From assembly GCA_963709355.1 (NCBI GenBank), contig CAVPVY010000005.1:1426001-1490000 (forward strand): DNA of 64,000 bases. The letters are read 5' to 3'. This document shows positions 1 to 9,101 of this stretch, piece after piece. Made by a program: the position numbers and the translations under genes. The stretch comes from PLOWO2-12-38-17 sp963709355 (GTDB taxonomy: Bacteria; Planctomycetota; Brocadiia; Brocadiales; Brocadiaceae). The number at the start of each line of letters is the position of its first letter. Within the stretch, counting starts at the first letter, position 1. The notes below the pieces were generated by a model. The model was not told the origin of the DNA, searched no databases, and saw only the letters and a program-made list of their open reading frames with translations.

Positions 1-1367
1 AGGTACTTATTTCCTGGTATTGGCGGTAAATCTGCTTCTATGTTCGCCATTTCTGAAGGCCAAAGATAGCCCACCGTTTCTTTCTCCTCACGGAACCCCC
101 GAAGAATATCTTCTCGAACATGCCTCAAGGGAGTGATTTCAACAGCCTGCTGGACCTGCTCATCGGCTGCATCATTTCGCCCCATCGCAAAGAGGGTTTT
201 TGCCAACGACCATCGAATGGCGGCTCCCATATTCAGGTCGGTGCTCTTACTCAGTCGTTCAAGATCCAACACAACAGCCTGGAGATAGGCCTTTTCCGCC
301 TCCATGATCCTGTCAAGCACATGAAGGATTTTTCCGGCATCACGGTAGGGTTCCGGATTATCCCGGTCCACCTGCTGCCACTGTTCTTGCTCGTGAAGGG
401 CATTCTCCATGATTGGCCCGGCCTCTTCATTGCGCCCCAATTTCATTAGCACCAGTCCATGTTTATAATGGGAGTCCTTTCCCATATAATGCGGATGACG
501 ATCGATATAATCATAAAGGATTCCGGCTTGTCGATACATTCTTGCCGATACATACGAACGAACCACGTCTTTGAAGGTATGTTTATACGTTGGAAGATCA
601 TACAAAAACCACACCATGGGAGCGGTCAATATCCAAACCGTCCCTATCATCCCGATGGTGGCCGTGACCACAGTCGCACCATATGCTGCGTGGCCCCGTC
701 TTCTCTTCATTACCCAATCCAACGTCATCACAGAAACAGCCAACGCAAGCGATAACTCGGCCAGCTCAGTGCTCGAGCGCATGAAAATACAGTTATCCAT
801 GTAGTCCAAAAAATAGATCGGAAGAATAAAAAAAGGCCAATGTCTGATCGAAACGATGGGGATCCCGAGTCGACTGCAATAATATTTCAGTTTGACCGAC
901 AGCCTCACCGTAACCGGCAAAATGAAGACGCCGAGGAGGAGGAGGGGCCCAATATACGGATAGTATTTCCCCTGATCAGCAAAATTATGAAGACTCACTT
1001 CACCCTGAAGATTCTTGGCTTGAAATAAACCGGGCGCTTCTATATGTATGATCCGTTGTCCCCAAGAGATTTCTTCCATGGCTATCAGGAATGCGGCCAA
1101 GGCTAAAACGAAATGCCCCGGCTTTCGGAATTCTCGATGCTTAACAAGCCCCCATACCAACATAAGAAATGTGAATATCCATAAAAGAAACGTCGCATTC
1201 TCTGACCAACAGTCTTCTCCAATAAAAAAAACGAAAACAACGGGTTGATAAAGGTAGAGATAATAAATGAACGCAAAAAACAGCGCAGCCAAGACACTAA
1301 TTCCAGCCAGTTCAACAAGATATTGCGATTTGGTTTCTTTCTGCATAGGTTTCCGTGGCTCTTTCAT
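1..1367 (-). CDS. Polytopic membrane protein with C-terminal TPR-like region, 3' end beyond window
   Basis: The minus strand is open from an ATG at 1365-1367 to the left edge, about 455 codons without a stop, so the gene is cut by the window. I read the frame through line by line and found no frameshift. The N-terminal ~285 residues hold about seven hydrophobic segments. Between the second and fourth lies a motif EEISWGQR followed by NLQGEVSLHN, a pattern I associate with a family of uncharacterised bacterial membrane proteins (from memory, not searched). The remaining ~170 residues are soluble and helical, with TPR-like stretches such as HGLVLMKLGRNEEA and AKTLFAMGRNDAADE. It lies at the distal end of the minus-strand glycan locus, 415 bp from the radical-SAM/GT4 gene if the small ORF between them is ignored. 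Its function is unknown; a role in surface glycan assembly is only suggested by position. Confidence 0.8.
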   Translation of the reverse strand, partial: MKEPRKPMQKETKSQYLVELAGISVLAALFFAFIYYLYLYQPVVFVFFIGEDCWSENATFLLWIFTFLMLVWGLVKHREFRKPGHFVLALAAFLIAMEEISWGQRIIHIEAPGLFQAKNLQGEVSLHNFADQGKYYPYIGPLLLLGVFILPVTVRLSVKLKYYCSRLGIPIVSIRHWPFFILPIYFLDYMDNCIFMRSSTELAELSLALAVSVMTLDWVMKRRRGHAAYGATVVTATIGMIGTVWILTAPMVWFLYDLPTYKHTFKDVVRSYVSARMYRQAGILYDYIDRHPHYMGKDSHYKHGLVLMKLGRNEEAGPIMENALHEQEQWQQVDRDNPEPYRDAGKILHVLDRIMEAEKAYLQAVVLDLERLSKSTDLNMGAAIRWSLAKTLFAMGRNDAADEQVQQAVEITPLRHVREDILRGFREEKETVGYLWPSEMANIEADLPPIPGNKY

Positions 1368-1816
1368 TTAAAAAGAGACTAATGGTTCATTTCTCATTCG
1401 TACTCTCAAGCTAAAGATTGCGATAGTGAAGTAATGCTATTTCGTTATCATCTCCGTGGTTACACATCCATCATGATTAACTTTATGGCAACCTTGAAAA
1501 TAATTTATAACTACTTTTTGAGAGACAAAAATAGTAAGCTAACTATAAATATATAAATATTTTAAAAAAAAAGGAATCCCGCTTTTGAGGGATATATTAA
1601 ATCTATAAATTAGGCCTTCACATAATAGACGGTTTTCATTCTTTAATTTCATTATAAATATCTCCGTTGATTGATAGCAGTTTATCACCTATCATTTCAA
1701 ACCCAAACACGCCTGGTATAGCGATGCCACTCTCTATATACTTTCCCAGATGATAGGAAATTACTTTCTTACTTAAGAACATTTATAATGTATTTATTTT
1801 ACAGCAAACTCGATTT
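1368..1816. other. AT-rich gap between the membrane-TPR gene and the radical-SAM/GT4 gene
   Basis: About 450 bp of very AT-rich sequence. The only coding-like piece is a 48-codon minus-strand ORF listed separately. A short inverted repeat (ATCCC/GGGAT, near 1576-1593) is too weak to call a terminator. I see no tRNA, riboswitch or insertion-sequence ends here. Confidence 0.5.
1636..1782 (-). CDS. Small hypothetical ORF, 48 aa
   Basis: An ATG at 1780-1782 opens 48 codons ending in TGA at 1636-1638. The product begins MFLSKKVISYHLGKYIESG and ends in an acidic tail. It has a protein-like composition, alternating hydrophobic and charged residues, rather than the biased look of random AT-rich DNA. 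It lies 34 bp downstream of the radical-SAM/GT4 gene on the same strand. It could be a short real gene or the C-terminal remnant of a lost one. I do not recognise it, and no clear ribosome-binding site is visible. Confidence 0.25.
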   Translation of the reverse strand: MFLSKKVISYHLGKYIESGIAIPGVFGFEMIGDKLLSINGDIYNEIKE

Positions 1817-4378
1817 TCAGCGTTTGGAAACTAAAAGCTTTGAGAGGCGATCATGGAAGATATGCTCGCACACGGATACGTCATATTTTAATCTGACTTT
1901 TTGAGCCGCATTATTACCCAGCCTTTCGCGTTGCTTAGAGTCGTTAATCAAATCAGCAATGGCAATCGCTAAGGCATTTGGATCACGCTGCGGGACAAGT
2001 ATACCATCGTGACCATCTTCGATTACTTCAGGTACGGAGCCAGCATTCGTTGCAACAACTGGGATGCCAGTGGACATGGCTTCCAGCAGTGAGGTTGGAA
2101 TACCATCTTTGTCGCCCGATTCCGTCTCAACAAACGGGGCGACAAATACGTGCGAAATAGCTAATAATCCCTTGATATCAGATTCCGTTTTGCGACCTTC
2201 AAGGTGAATTTTACTGTCTAGTCTAAGTTCTTTTACCCGATTTTCCACATCGCATGCGTATGCCTTACTGACGGCGTCATTGTCGATACCTCCAATATGA
2301 TGCAATTCTACGTTGAAATTTTGATCCAAAAGGAGGCGGACTGTCTCAACTAAGTAAAGAAGCCCTTTTTTTGGTTCAATACGGCATACACAGATCAGCC
2401 GAAAAGGTTGTTCAGGCTCGGGATCCTTGCAACGAGAGGGCGGAAAATTCTTAACATTAATCGCATTTGGTTTAACGATGATACTATTTTGATTTACTTT
2501 GCTTGATATGCTTATGAGTTCATTCTTAATTCGCTCTGAAGTAGCAATAATTAAACTACATTGCTCTAGATGTAATGGGACGACTTTAAGATCATAGTCT
2601 TTTAACAGGTGATCCGCATAACAACTTACTCCGCGTGGGATATCAAGTAAAAATGATGCTACAAGGGTAAAAAGTGAACCCTCATAAAAAAAGTAGGAGT
2701 GAAGATAGTCTGGTTTGTATGCCTCAACCATACGAGTAAAGGTAAATGCCTGTAAAAAATGATAATGGTTGCGGATATCCTGGGGTGACATCCCTGATGC
2801 CTGGCACAAAACCTTGACAAGCATATCAATTTTCTCAGGCATTCGCCTTGTAAAATAATCAAAATCTCGTTTACAAACACTCGGATGAAGAATCAACTTC
2901 CGCCTTGCACGCCAGAGAGGGGTGAACTGTAATGGAATCTGGTCCCGCGAGGTAAGTTTAGAATAGAGGAACCGGACGTCAAAACCGTTTTTAATTAATT
3001 GTGTAAGTTCTTGATACACGAAGGTCTGTGAATAGATTGGAAAGTTCCAGCATGCCGTTGCCACAACGCGTCGCCGGGCACGCCCACCGATTATCTTAGC
3101 CTTCATGCGGTCTAGTCTTAATCGTATCAACTGGAATTGATAAAGAAAATTTATAACAAATTCTTTGTACCAATCGCGGAGCATGCGGATATTGGGTATC
3201 TGTACAAGCACCTTGCGTAGCAATCGTTTATAATTGCCAATGGACCCAGAATATGTCGTCTTTGTGGGCGTTGACTGTTCCGTCTCAGAAGCATTCTCTT
3301 TATAATAAGTAATTTGATGAATCAGGTCCTTATATTTTTGATTATTCTTTTTGTGAAGGGGAGAATTGTCAGTCAATACTTTCGCTTTAAGATATTCTTC
3401 TACCGCGCAAAGTTTCTTATGACCCATTGTTTTTAATGTGGCTTCTTCCGGATATCCTACGGTATTAAAGTATAGATGAATACCTTGTTTATTACAAAAC
3501 TCCAAAATTTGAGGTATTTCTTTCCAGTTTTGTTGCATAGGGCAAACGGTAAAACACATGCTGGTATTTTTGCGTTTCACATATTCCCTGAGATATTGAA
3601 AATTCTCCATCACCTGATCAAATTTCGCATTCTTTCGTATGCGCTCATAATTTTCCTTCTCTAAAGAATCAATGGAAATAATAATATTAGCTTTTAATTT
3701 GTCCAGAACGTCTTTGACCCTATTATTTAATATGGTTCCATTCGTTGTGATAACAACTTTAATATTAGGGTTTAGTCGAGTTATAATATCCCATATTTGA
3801 TAATAGATGTTAATTAAAAATGGTTCTCCTCCCAAAAACCTCGCTTCTACTAAGTGCGGGACAAAAGCCTCAAGCTGTTTCACAAAAGCTTCATCGTAAG
3901 GACTGTTTAAAGGAGGTTGCTTTTCTCTGTTTTTTCTAATGGAGGATGAAAAATGGCCGCTACACATGACACATTCGAGATTACAAACATTACTGATTTC
4001 AAATTCAAAAACTTTTGGCATAGCGATTAAACGTCCTTCCCTTTCAGGATATTTTCGATCAGCCAAAAAATCATATGATTGTGCTCTTAAACCGCCAAAA
4101 TTTTTACTTTGAAATTGTGTAGAACAAATTTCACATCCTGCAGGAAGATGCTTTTCCTTCATGCATTTCCTTAGTTGTTCCGCCTTTTGTCCGAACCACA
4201 TATTTGTGAGGGTGTCATGGGGATACGTACCCACTATATAAGTGCGGTTATAGCAACAAACGGTAACATGTCCGTTTTGTTCAAAATTCATACAGGTAAA
4301 TGGTGCATGACAAAATACTTCTTTGTTCCTGGTTGCCCTGATCTTGTTATATTCAGATAATATTTTTTGATTTAGCAT
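1817..4378 (-). CDS. SPASM-like / radical SAM / GT4 glycosyltransferase fusion, 853 aa
   Basis: Three parts are visible. Residues ~22-90 are a cysteine cluster (C23, C29, C41, C42, C72, C82, C85) with the look of a SPASM-type auxiliary Fe-S domain: polar loop, CC pair, then W in a 'tNMWFG' turn. This cluster sits N-terminal to the core instead of after it. Residues ~122-360 are a radical SAM core with the CxxxCxxC cluster at C132/C136/C139 and a GGEPF motif. From ~435 onward there is a GT-B glycosyltransferase family 4 module: EPKKGLLYL for sugar-nucleotide binding, then a C-terminal EAMSTGIPVVATNAGS segment. The radical SAM part presumably performs SAM-dependent radical chemistry and the GT4 part transfers a sugar; neither substrate can be read from sequence. 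The next two genes upstream encode a split radical-SAM/SPASM pair, so this locus has two such systems. The ATG follows a 76 bp gap. The fusion is unbroken in frame. Confidence 0.85.
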   Translation of the reverse strand: MLNQKILSEYNKIRATRNKEVFCHAPFTCMNFEQNGHVTVCCYNRTYIVGTYPHDTLTNMWFGQKAEQLRKCMKEKHLPAGCEICSTQFQSKNFGGLRAQSYDFLADRKYPEREGRLIAMPKVFEFEISNVCNLECVMCSGHFSSSIRKNREKQPPLNSPYDEAFVKQLEAFVPHLVEARFLGGEPFLINIYYQIWDIITRLNPNIKVVITTNGTILNNRVKDVLDKLKANIIISIDSLEKENYERIRKNAKFDQVMENFQYLREYVKRKNTSMCFTVCPMQQNWKEIPQILEFCNKQGIHLYFNTVGYPEEATLKTMGHKKLCAVEEYLKAKVLTDNSPLHKKNNQKYKDLIHQITYYKENASETEQSTPTKTTYSGSIGNYKRLLRKVLVQIPNIRMLRDWYKEFVINFLYQFQLIRLRLDRMKAKIIGGRARRRVVATACWNFPIYSQTFVYQELTQLIKNGFDVRFLYSKLTSRDQIPLQFTPLWRARRKLILHPSVCKRDFDYFTRRMPEKIDMLVKVLCQASGMSPQDIRNHYHFLQAFTFTRMVEAYKPDYLHSYFFYEGSLFTLVASFLLDIPRGVSCYADHLLKDYDLKVVPLHLEQCSLIIATSERIKNELISISSKVNQNSIIVKPNAINVKNFPPSRCKDPEPEQPFRLICVCRIEPKKGLLYLVETVRLLLDQNFNVELHHIGGIDNDAVSKAYACDVENRVKELRLDSKIHLEGRKTESDIKGLLAISHVFVAPFVETESGDKDGIPTSLLEAMSTGIPVVATNAGSVPEVIEDGHDGILVPQRDPNALAIAIADLINDSKQRERLGNNAAQKVRLKYDVSVCEHIFHDRLSKLLVSKR

Positions 4379-4454
4379 CTTATTGCCTCGTAAACACTAT
4401 GAATTTACAGCATTTGATGCCCGCCAGCCATGGTGCAAACCTGATACAGCAATT

Positions 4455-5192
4455 TTATTTCTCCTTTAACTTTACGGTTTTGCTGGCAGACCAGTAGCAA
4501 TTTGAAAGGAGATTGGGGTTAGAGTAGATCTCGAAAAGAGCTGCACATATATGATAATCTCCTACAGACGATGCATCTAAGCGCTGCTCCAAAATCTTAA
4601 ACTTCAGAGTATCCCTATTTTCGCTGAACTCAATATGCATGCTAAAGGGAACTGCATATTCTTCATAGTTTGGAAGAAAGCGTATAACACCGTCAGGCTG
4701 GCGGACACCGACAAAGAGGTCGGCGACCATAGGGCCTCCCTTAAAATGGAATTCCAGCTCCACATCCAGTATATCTCCAATCCCCATCTCTTCGTTGTTT
4801 AACAGGAGTGCGCTCCCTTGAAGTTTCTCCCTTATGATTGAATGAGGGTCGTGTGTCTTGGTTACCTGGAAACGATTCGGACCATCCATGCGCTCAAAAA
4901 TGTAGTGGAGATCGTCACCACGATAAAAGGGGCAAGCGGTGGACTGGCACTCGGGCGGTAGTTGCTGTTTGCTCAGTGCCTGGCGAATTCTGCGCATGAT
5001 AGACCCGTTCCATATCTGCTCGAAGGATTCCTTGTTAACATTGCCTACTGGAACACTTGAAAAGCAACAGAAATTTACGTTGCCATCGGACAAAACCACC
5101 GAGGTGCCAAACCAAGGTACATCACAGAGTGGTCGCCGCGGCTGCATCTCGATCCAGCAGACTCGGTTTGGGTTGGCTACGGTAATTATCAC
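4455..5192 (-). CDS. Stand-alone SPASM-domain protein with C-terminal beta-rich domain, 245 aa
   Basis: Residues ~15-95 form a SPASM-like auxiliary cluster domain: RRPLCDVPW, DGNVNFCCFSS, VGNVNKESFEQIWNG and CQSTACPFY. These are the Cys positions and the 'G N v..eIW' signature usual for the tail of radical-SAM peptide or sugar maturases, but no CxxxCxxC SAM cluster is present. Residues ~110-245 look like a beta-sandwich with alternating hydrophobics, reminiscent of the Wzt-type C-terminal glycan-recognition fold. That is my inference. The gene's ATG overlaps the TGA of the upstream radical-SAM gene (5189-5192), so the two are translationally coupled and probably form one split enzyme, the Fe-S auxiliary subunit being encoded here. 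The substrate is unknown; the gene context is surface glycan biosynthesis. Confidence 0.75.
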   Translation of the reverse strand: MIITVANPNRVCWIEMQPRRPLCDVPWFGTSVVLSDGNVNFCCFSSVPVGNVNKESFEQIWNGSIMRRIRQALSKQQLPPECQSTACPFYRGDDLHYIFERMDGPNRFQVTKTHDPHSIIREKLQGSALLLNNEEMGIGDILDVELEFHFKGGPMVADLFVGVRQPDGVIRFLPNYEEYAVPFSMHIEFSENRDTLKFKILEQRLDASSVGDYHICAALFEIYSNPNLLSNCYWSASKTVKLKEK

Positions 5193-6055
5193 ATCACCTC
5201 CTGGAGCTCGGACTCCGTAAGTGGTGCAGGCAACTGAATGTGAACTCCAAAAGCCTCTGCTGCCTGGCGCGTGCGCTCAAGTTCTCGATTGTACTCCACG
5301 CCGAACCTTGTCACGCACTCTTCACGGTAATCGAAGATTCCACCCTCCTTCGTCTCGACCTGCCAGTCAAGTCCTTCATACTCATTCAGACGGTAGTAAT
5401 TAATATTATCTACTTTCAATGCCTTCGCGAGAAACACGAGTGGCACCATGTCTTTTACGGTACTCTTTGAAATCACGAAGGAATGGGCAATCCTTGTCTT
5501 TTTACGCCGTGTTTCGAACCGATCGACATAGGTTTTAATATTGTGCATGATTTTCAAGAAATCCCTACCACGAATTCTTGAATAGGTTTCCGGGGTAGCA
5601 GCATCTATTGAAAAGTTGATCAAAAGATAACCAGGGTAGTTGGCTAAAACATCGAGGTGTTTCGCAGTGCAGACCGAACCGTTGGTGTTGAGGGACAGTG
5701 ACGCCCCAGATTCCGCACACCGCCGGACAATGTCGAAGAACTCCGGATCGATCATAAATTCGCCGATACCATGAAATCCAAGCGTAGTGCATTTGGGGAT
5801 CAACTCAAGCAACTTTTGCCAGGTATCCCCCTTAATCTTAGTTTGAAGAATCTGGCTACCTACGTGGTGATCAATGCAGTAAACGCAATTAAAATTACAA
5901 ATGTTTGATCTGGCAATCTGCAGGCTGGGAGGTATAGACTTAATGTCGGTAATGCCGTGACTGAACTCCCATAGTGCCAGGTACTTGTTCTTTTGATTAA
6001 GCCTGAGCTTATTATTATACGACATAGAATTTTCCCCATGTGGTTTAAGTGACAT
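5189..6055 (-). CDS. Radical SAM core protein lacking its own SPASM domain, 288 aa
   Basis: The radical SAM cluster CxxxCxxC is at C53/C57/C60 (SNICNFNCVYC). A glycine-rich SAM-binding strand (FHGIGEFMIDPEF) and a NTNGSV segment follow at the spacing seen in SPASM-type radical SAM enzymes. The protein ends at ~288 residues, before the auxiliary-cluster domain such enzymes normally carry. That domain is encoded by the next gene, whose start overlaps this stop by 4 bp. Two starts are possible: ATG 6055 (GGGAG seven bases upstream) and ATG 6025, M11 (GGGGA about seven bases upstream). The core homology begins well after both. It probably catalyses radical modification of a glycan or of a protein tied to glycan export; this is inferred from context only. 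Confidence 0.8.
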   Translation of the reverse strand: MSLKPHGENSMSYNNKLRLNQKNKYLALWEFSHGITDIKSIPPSLQIARSNICNFNCVYCIDHHVGSQILQTKIKGDTWQKLLELIPKCTTLGFHGIGEFMIDPEFFDIVRRCAESGASLSLNTNGSVCTAKHLDVLANYPGYLLINFSIDAATPETYSRIRGRDFLKIMHNIKTYVDRFETRRKKTRIAHSFVISKSTVKDMVPLVFLAKALKVDNINYYRLNEYEGLDWQVETKEGGIFDYREECVTRFGVEYNRELERTRQAAEAFGVHIQLPAPLTESELQEVM

Positions 6056-6091
6056 ACAGTCACTCCCATGTCTCGTTAAGGTATAAAAATA

Positions 6092-7735
6092 TCAATGATT
6101 CCCACCCTTACCTCTTTTAAGATTAACAATATGAGGTCGCTTCATTGCCCCTAATCGCAACCCTAAACGAACCCAAAGTCTTCCTTGCAATTGAGCTATT
6201 AGAGACTCACGCTCCTCAGCAAGACGTTGCCAGTTATTGCGTTGTTCTTCCAACAACGCCTTGCCTTGTTTTTGTTCTTCAATATGCGTATTAAGTTCTT
6301 CGATACGCACATTCAGTTCTTCAATACGTGCATGCTGCTTTTCGATGGTCTGCTTATACTCCTTTTCCAGACACTGTAAATCGTTCCGTTCCTTTTCTAT
6401 CAATACCTTGCTGTGTTTTAGTTCTTCAATACGCGCGTTCTGCTCTTCGATACGTGCATTCAGTTCTTCGATACGCGTATGCTGCATTTCTATGGTCTGC
6501 TTATACTCCTTTTCCAGACACTGTAAATCGTTCCGTTCCTTTTCTATCAATACCTTGCTGTGTTTTAGTTCCTCAATACGCGCGTTCTGCTCTTCGATAC
6601 GCACATGCTGCTTTTCTATGGTCTGCTCGTACTCCTCAATTATTGACTTCCATAACGGTGAATACCTCAAGATTGTTTTCTTAAGTTTAGTGCCAGCGCG
6701 ATTAGCCATGTCTGGTGCCATTGAATGTTTTTCGAGTGCGACTAGAAAATTCTCCACATGATGTTGAATACCGGGCCAAAGATCTTGCCATTCCTGTGGT
6801 GGTTTGCAGGTGGATAGTGGGGCAGCTTCAAAAATACATTGAGCAACGGCATCAGGATAGAGTTCAGGGTAGTTGTCATCTTTGAGTGTTTCGAGCAAAA
6901 AACGTGCATCCTTATTGCAGCCGAGTAATAAACCAGCGCACCAGCATAACAAGTAAAACTCCTGGGTTCGAATTTTTTCTGAGGGCCTTCCGTTAGAGTG
7001 ATCGGGATGCGGGTTTTGAACGCGCGGGTCAGCAGCGTGTCCCTGTTTAAGAACACGAAGACCGTCAATAAGTAATTGATAAGCGTTAAGCGAGGCTGAG
7101 TTAGGCTGCATGCGATAGAGTGCGAGTACTTCACGCACAGCGCCAAAGCGGGCTCCGGTGCGGGCAATCCTCTGCCAAAGATCCCAGTCAGGGGAAGTTC
7201 GAAGCGAAATGTCAAATTTCCCTACGGCCGTAACAAGTGATTTGCGAACGATACAAGCATGAATAGGAAAAGCAGCGCGGCGTGCCAATGTAGAAAACAT
7301 GTCCCCAGATGGAGGTAAATAATTGTCAAAAACGCGCGTTCCATCATATGCAACTCTTGCCGAGAGACAGTGGACGGCGTCTAACTCGGGGTTAGAAACG
7401 AGTTCGTCTGTCAACCGTTTAAGGTGTGACGGCATTATCCAATCGTCAGAGTCGAGAAACAGTAACCAGTCATAGCGAGCGAGGGGAATACCGGCGTTGC
7501 GGGCAGCGCTTTCACCGCCATTTGGCTGCGTTATCATGCGGATGCGCTTATCGCGATCAACAAATCCCTTCGTAATTTCAGCAGTCGCGTCGGTAGAACC
7601 ATCATCAACAACAATTGCCTCCCAGTTTGGATAGGTCTGGGCAAGAAGCGACTCAAGCGTATTTGCAATAGTTTCTGCCGCATTATAAGCTGGTATTATT
7701 ATTGAAACATTCATGACAACACCGCATGGAACCAC
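6092..7735 (-). CDS. GT2 glycosyltransferase with long repetitive C-terminal coiled coil
   Basis: Residues ~8-250 are a GT-A family 2 glycosyltransferase: VSIIIPAYNAAETI at the start, VVDDGSTDAT, and the DxD-type metal motif in LFLDSDDW. A helical middle region follows. Residues ~370-520 are a coiled coil built from near-identical Q/E/R/I-rich units (RIEEQNARIEELKHSKV and EKEYKQTIEKQH). The C-terminus is basic. The usual start for this family is the second methionine, MNVSIII (ATG at 7712-7714), so the first seven residues are doubtful. Downstream spacing to the radical-SAM gene is 36 bp. The coiled coil may tether the enzyme or measure chain length, as in some O-antigen length regulators; that is a hypothesis. 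The repeats are listed separately. Confidence 0.85.
   Translation of the reverse strand: MVPCGVVMNVSIIIPAYNAAETIANTLESLLAQTYPNWEAIVVDDGSTDATAEITKGFVDRDKRIRMITQPNGGESAARNAGIPLARYDWLLFLDSDDWIMPSHLKRLTDELVSNPELDAVHCLSARVAYDGTRVFDNYLPPSGDMFSTLARRAAFPIHACIVRKSLVTAVGKFDISLRTSPDWDLWQRIARTGARFGAVREVLALYRMQPNSASLNAYQLLIDGLRVLKQGHAADPRVQNPHPDHSNGRPSEKIRTQEFYLLCWCAGLLLGCNKDARFLLETLKDDNYPELYPDAVAQCIFEAAPLSTCKPPQEWQDLWPGIQHHVENFLVALEKHSMAPDMANRAGTKLKKTILRYSPLWKSIIEEYEQTIEKQHVRIEEQNARIEELKHSKVLIEKERNDLQCLEKEYKQTIEMQHTRIEELNARIEEQNARIEELKHSKVLIEKERNDLQCLEKEYKQTIEKQHARIEELNVRIEELNTHIEEQKQGKALLEEQRNNWQRLAEERESLIAQLQGRLWVRLGLRLGAMKRPHIVNLKRGKGGNH
6324..6650 (-). repeat. In-frame tandem repeat encoding coiled-coil units
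   Basis: The phrase reading tggtctgcttatactcc on the plus strand recurs at about 6346, 6493 and (with one change) 6619, giving periods of 147 bp (49 codons) and 126 bp (42 codons). The shorter period lacks one seven-residue heptad. Adjacent copies are nearly identical at DNA level, so the expansion is recent or kept uniform by recombination. The difference between periods is exactly one heptad, so the coiled-coil register is preserved. Confidence 0.85.
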
Positions 7736-7873
7736 TAATTGTTGTTAGCGAGAACCGTGTTTATATATGTATCTAATTTGTACATTGTTTTAAAATTTAA
7801 CACACAATAATACTATATTCCAACATGTTTATGCCAGTTTTTTTACACTTGTTGATTCATTTTCAAACTCAAT

Positions 7874-9101
7874 TCAATTTGCATTATTCAAGCATTCAAG
7901 GTAGTAATCGGTAGATTTGCGCGCAATATACACGTCGGTAAAAGACTCCTCTATAGTCCTACGGGCGGCATTGCCGAGTCGCTTACGAAGAGGATTATTA
8001 CTGATTAATTGCTCCAAACACGTTATATAGGAAACGACGTCTTCGCTACGGGCAAGTATCCCATTTTCATCGTTGCGAATTAGTTCAGGCATCCCCCCTT
8101 GATCCGTACTAACGATGGCGCAACCGGCAGCCATTGCCTCCAGACATGAATATGGGCAGTTCTCCCATAGACTGGGAAGTAAAAAGATATCGGTCTGATG
8201 CAGACAGGATCGTATATCAGTCAGATTGAGACTGCCCAGATAATGAACAGAAACCCCTGAGTTTCTTGGTTTGCAGATAAGGGAGCAGGGTATCAGACAT
8301 ATAATTGAATAGATCCTGTCCTGCGAACACAAAAGCTACCTCATAGCGCTCCAGAATGGAGGCGGCGATTTCCTTGCAAATGTGTATGCCCTTGCGATGC
8401 TCCATGCGGCCAGAAAAGAAAATCATCAATCTATCGCGAGGTAAGTCAAATTTACTTCGGATATCCACCTGGTCAGTCTTATCGAACAAATTGAGGTCAA
8501 TACCGTTTGGTATTACCCGAATAGGTTTATGAATACCGAGGTTTTTATTGGCTTCTTCAGCGAGAAATCGCGAACATGAGCTAAAGGCACTAGCCCCCCT
8601 CATGGCAATCTGCTCCACGAATGAGCAAAGCGATATATCTGCTGGTCCCAAGTCGTAATGCTTATAATATGGCATAATTAACTTGGACGGTGAATGAAGC
8701 TTTATAATCGTTTTAGTTCGTGTCAAATTGTTGATTAAAAATCCTTCAGCTCCGCATTCTGGCATTTCAATCAAGTCATATTTGTTCTTGCGTCTTAATG
8801 TTTTGAAAACGCGGTACATAGAAAGTGCATTCTCGAGCCTATTTTTTGTCCAATACAACCGATACTTTTGAAGCAGATAAAAGCTCCGCATCAAAAGTCC
8901 ATTGGTTCGGAAGCGGTAAACCCTTACCCCATCATGCTCTTCGGTTCGGATTTGAGTTGGCTCTGTTGCCCCGGCAAGCACGTGAACATTATGGCCAAGC
9001 TTTGCTAACGCACGGGCTTGGTACCAGGTATATGTGCCAATCCCGCCAAAACCTGTCTCTGGTGGATATTCAAATGACAGCAGGGCGATCTTTAATGCCA
9101 T
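7874..9101 (-). pseudogene. GT4 glycosyltransferase, split by one frameshift
   Basis: Two overlapping minus-strand frames give one GT4 protein of about 405 residues. The first (9101 to 8217) starts MALKIALLSFEYPPETGFGG, the N-terminal Rossmann half with the usual glycine-rich GIGTY loop and a FSGRMEHRKGIHI nucleotide-binding strand. The second (ending 7874) supplies the C-terminal half: DIFLLPSLWENCPYSCLEAMAAG and VSTDQGGMPELI, holding the E...E donor-binding motif. The frames join near 8250-8265, next to a run of four C on the plus strand (8254-8257), and a one-base change there restores the full protein. No other damage is seen, so this may be a sequencing error or a very recent inactivation. 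It presumably transfers a hexose to the surface glycan encoded here. The gap to the GT4-GT2 gene is 111 bp. Confidence 0.8.

Noticed and set aside
120..1248. Several plus-strand ORFs of 60-109 codons at the left end
   Set aside because: They are shadows of the long minus-strand membrane-TPR gene, which has a far better coding pattern (TM helices, TPR-like repeats).
6237..6761. Plus-strand ORFs rich in Ser, Cys and Phe opposite the coiled-coil repeats
   Set aside because: Antisense artefact of the repetitive coiled-coil region; composition is the mirror of Glu/Arg codons.
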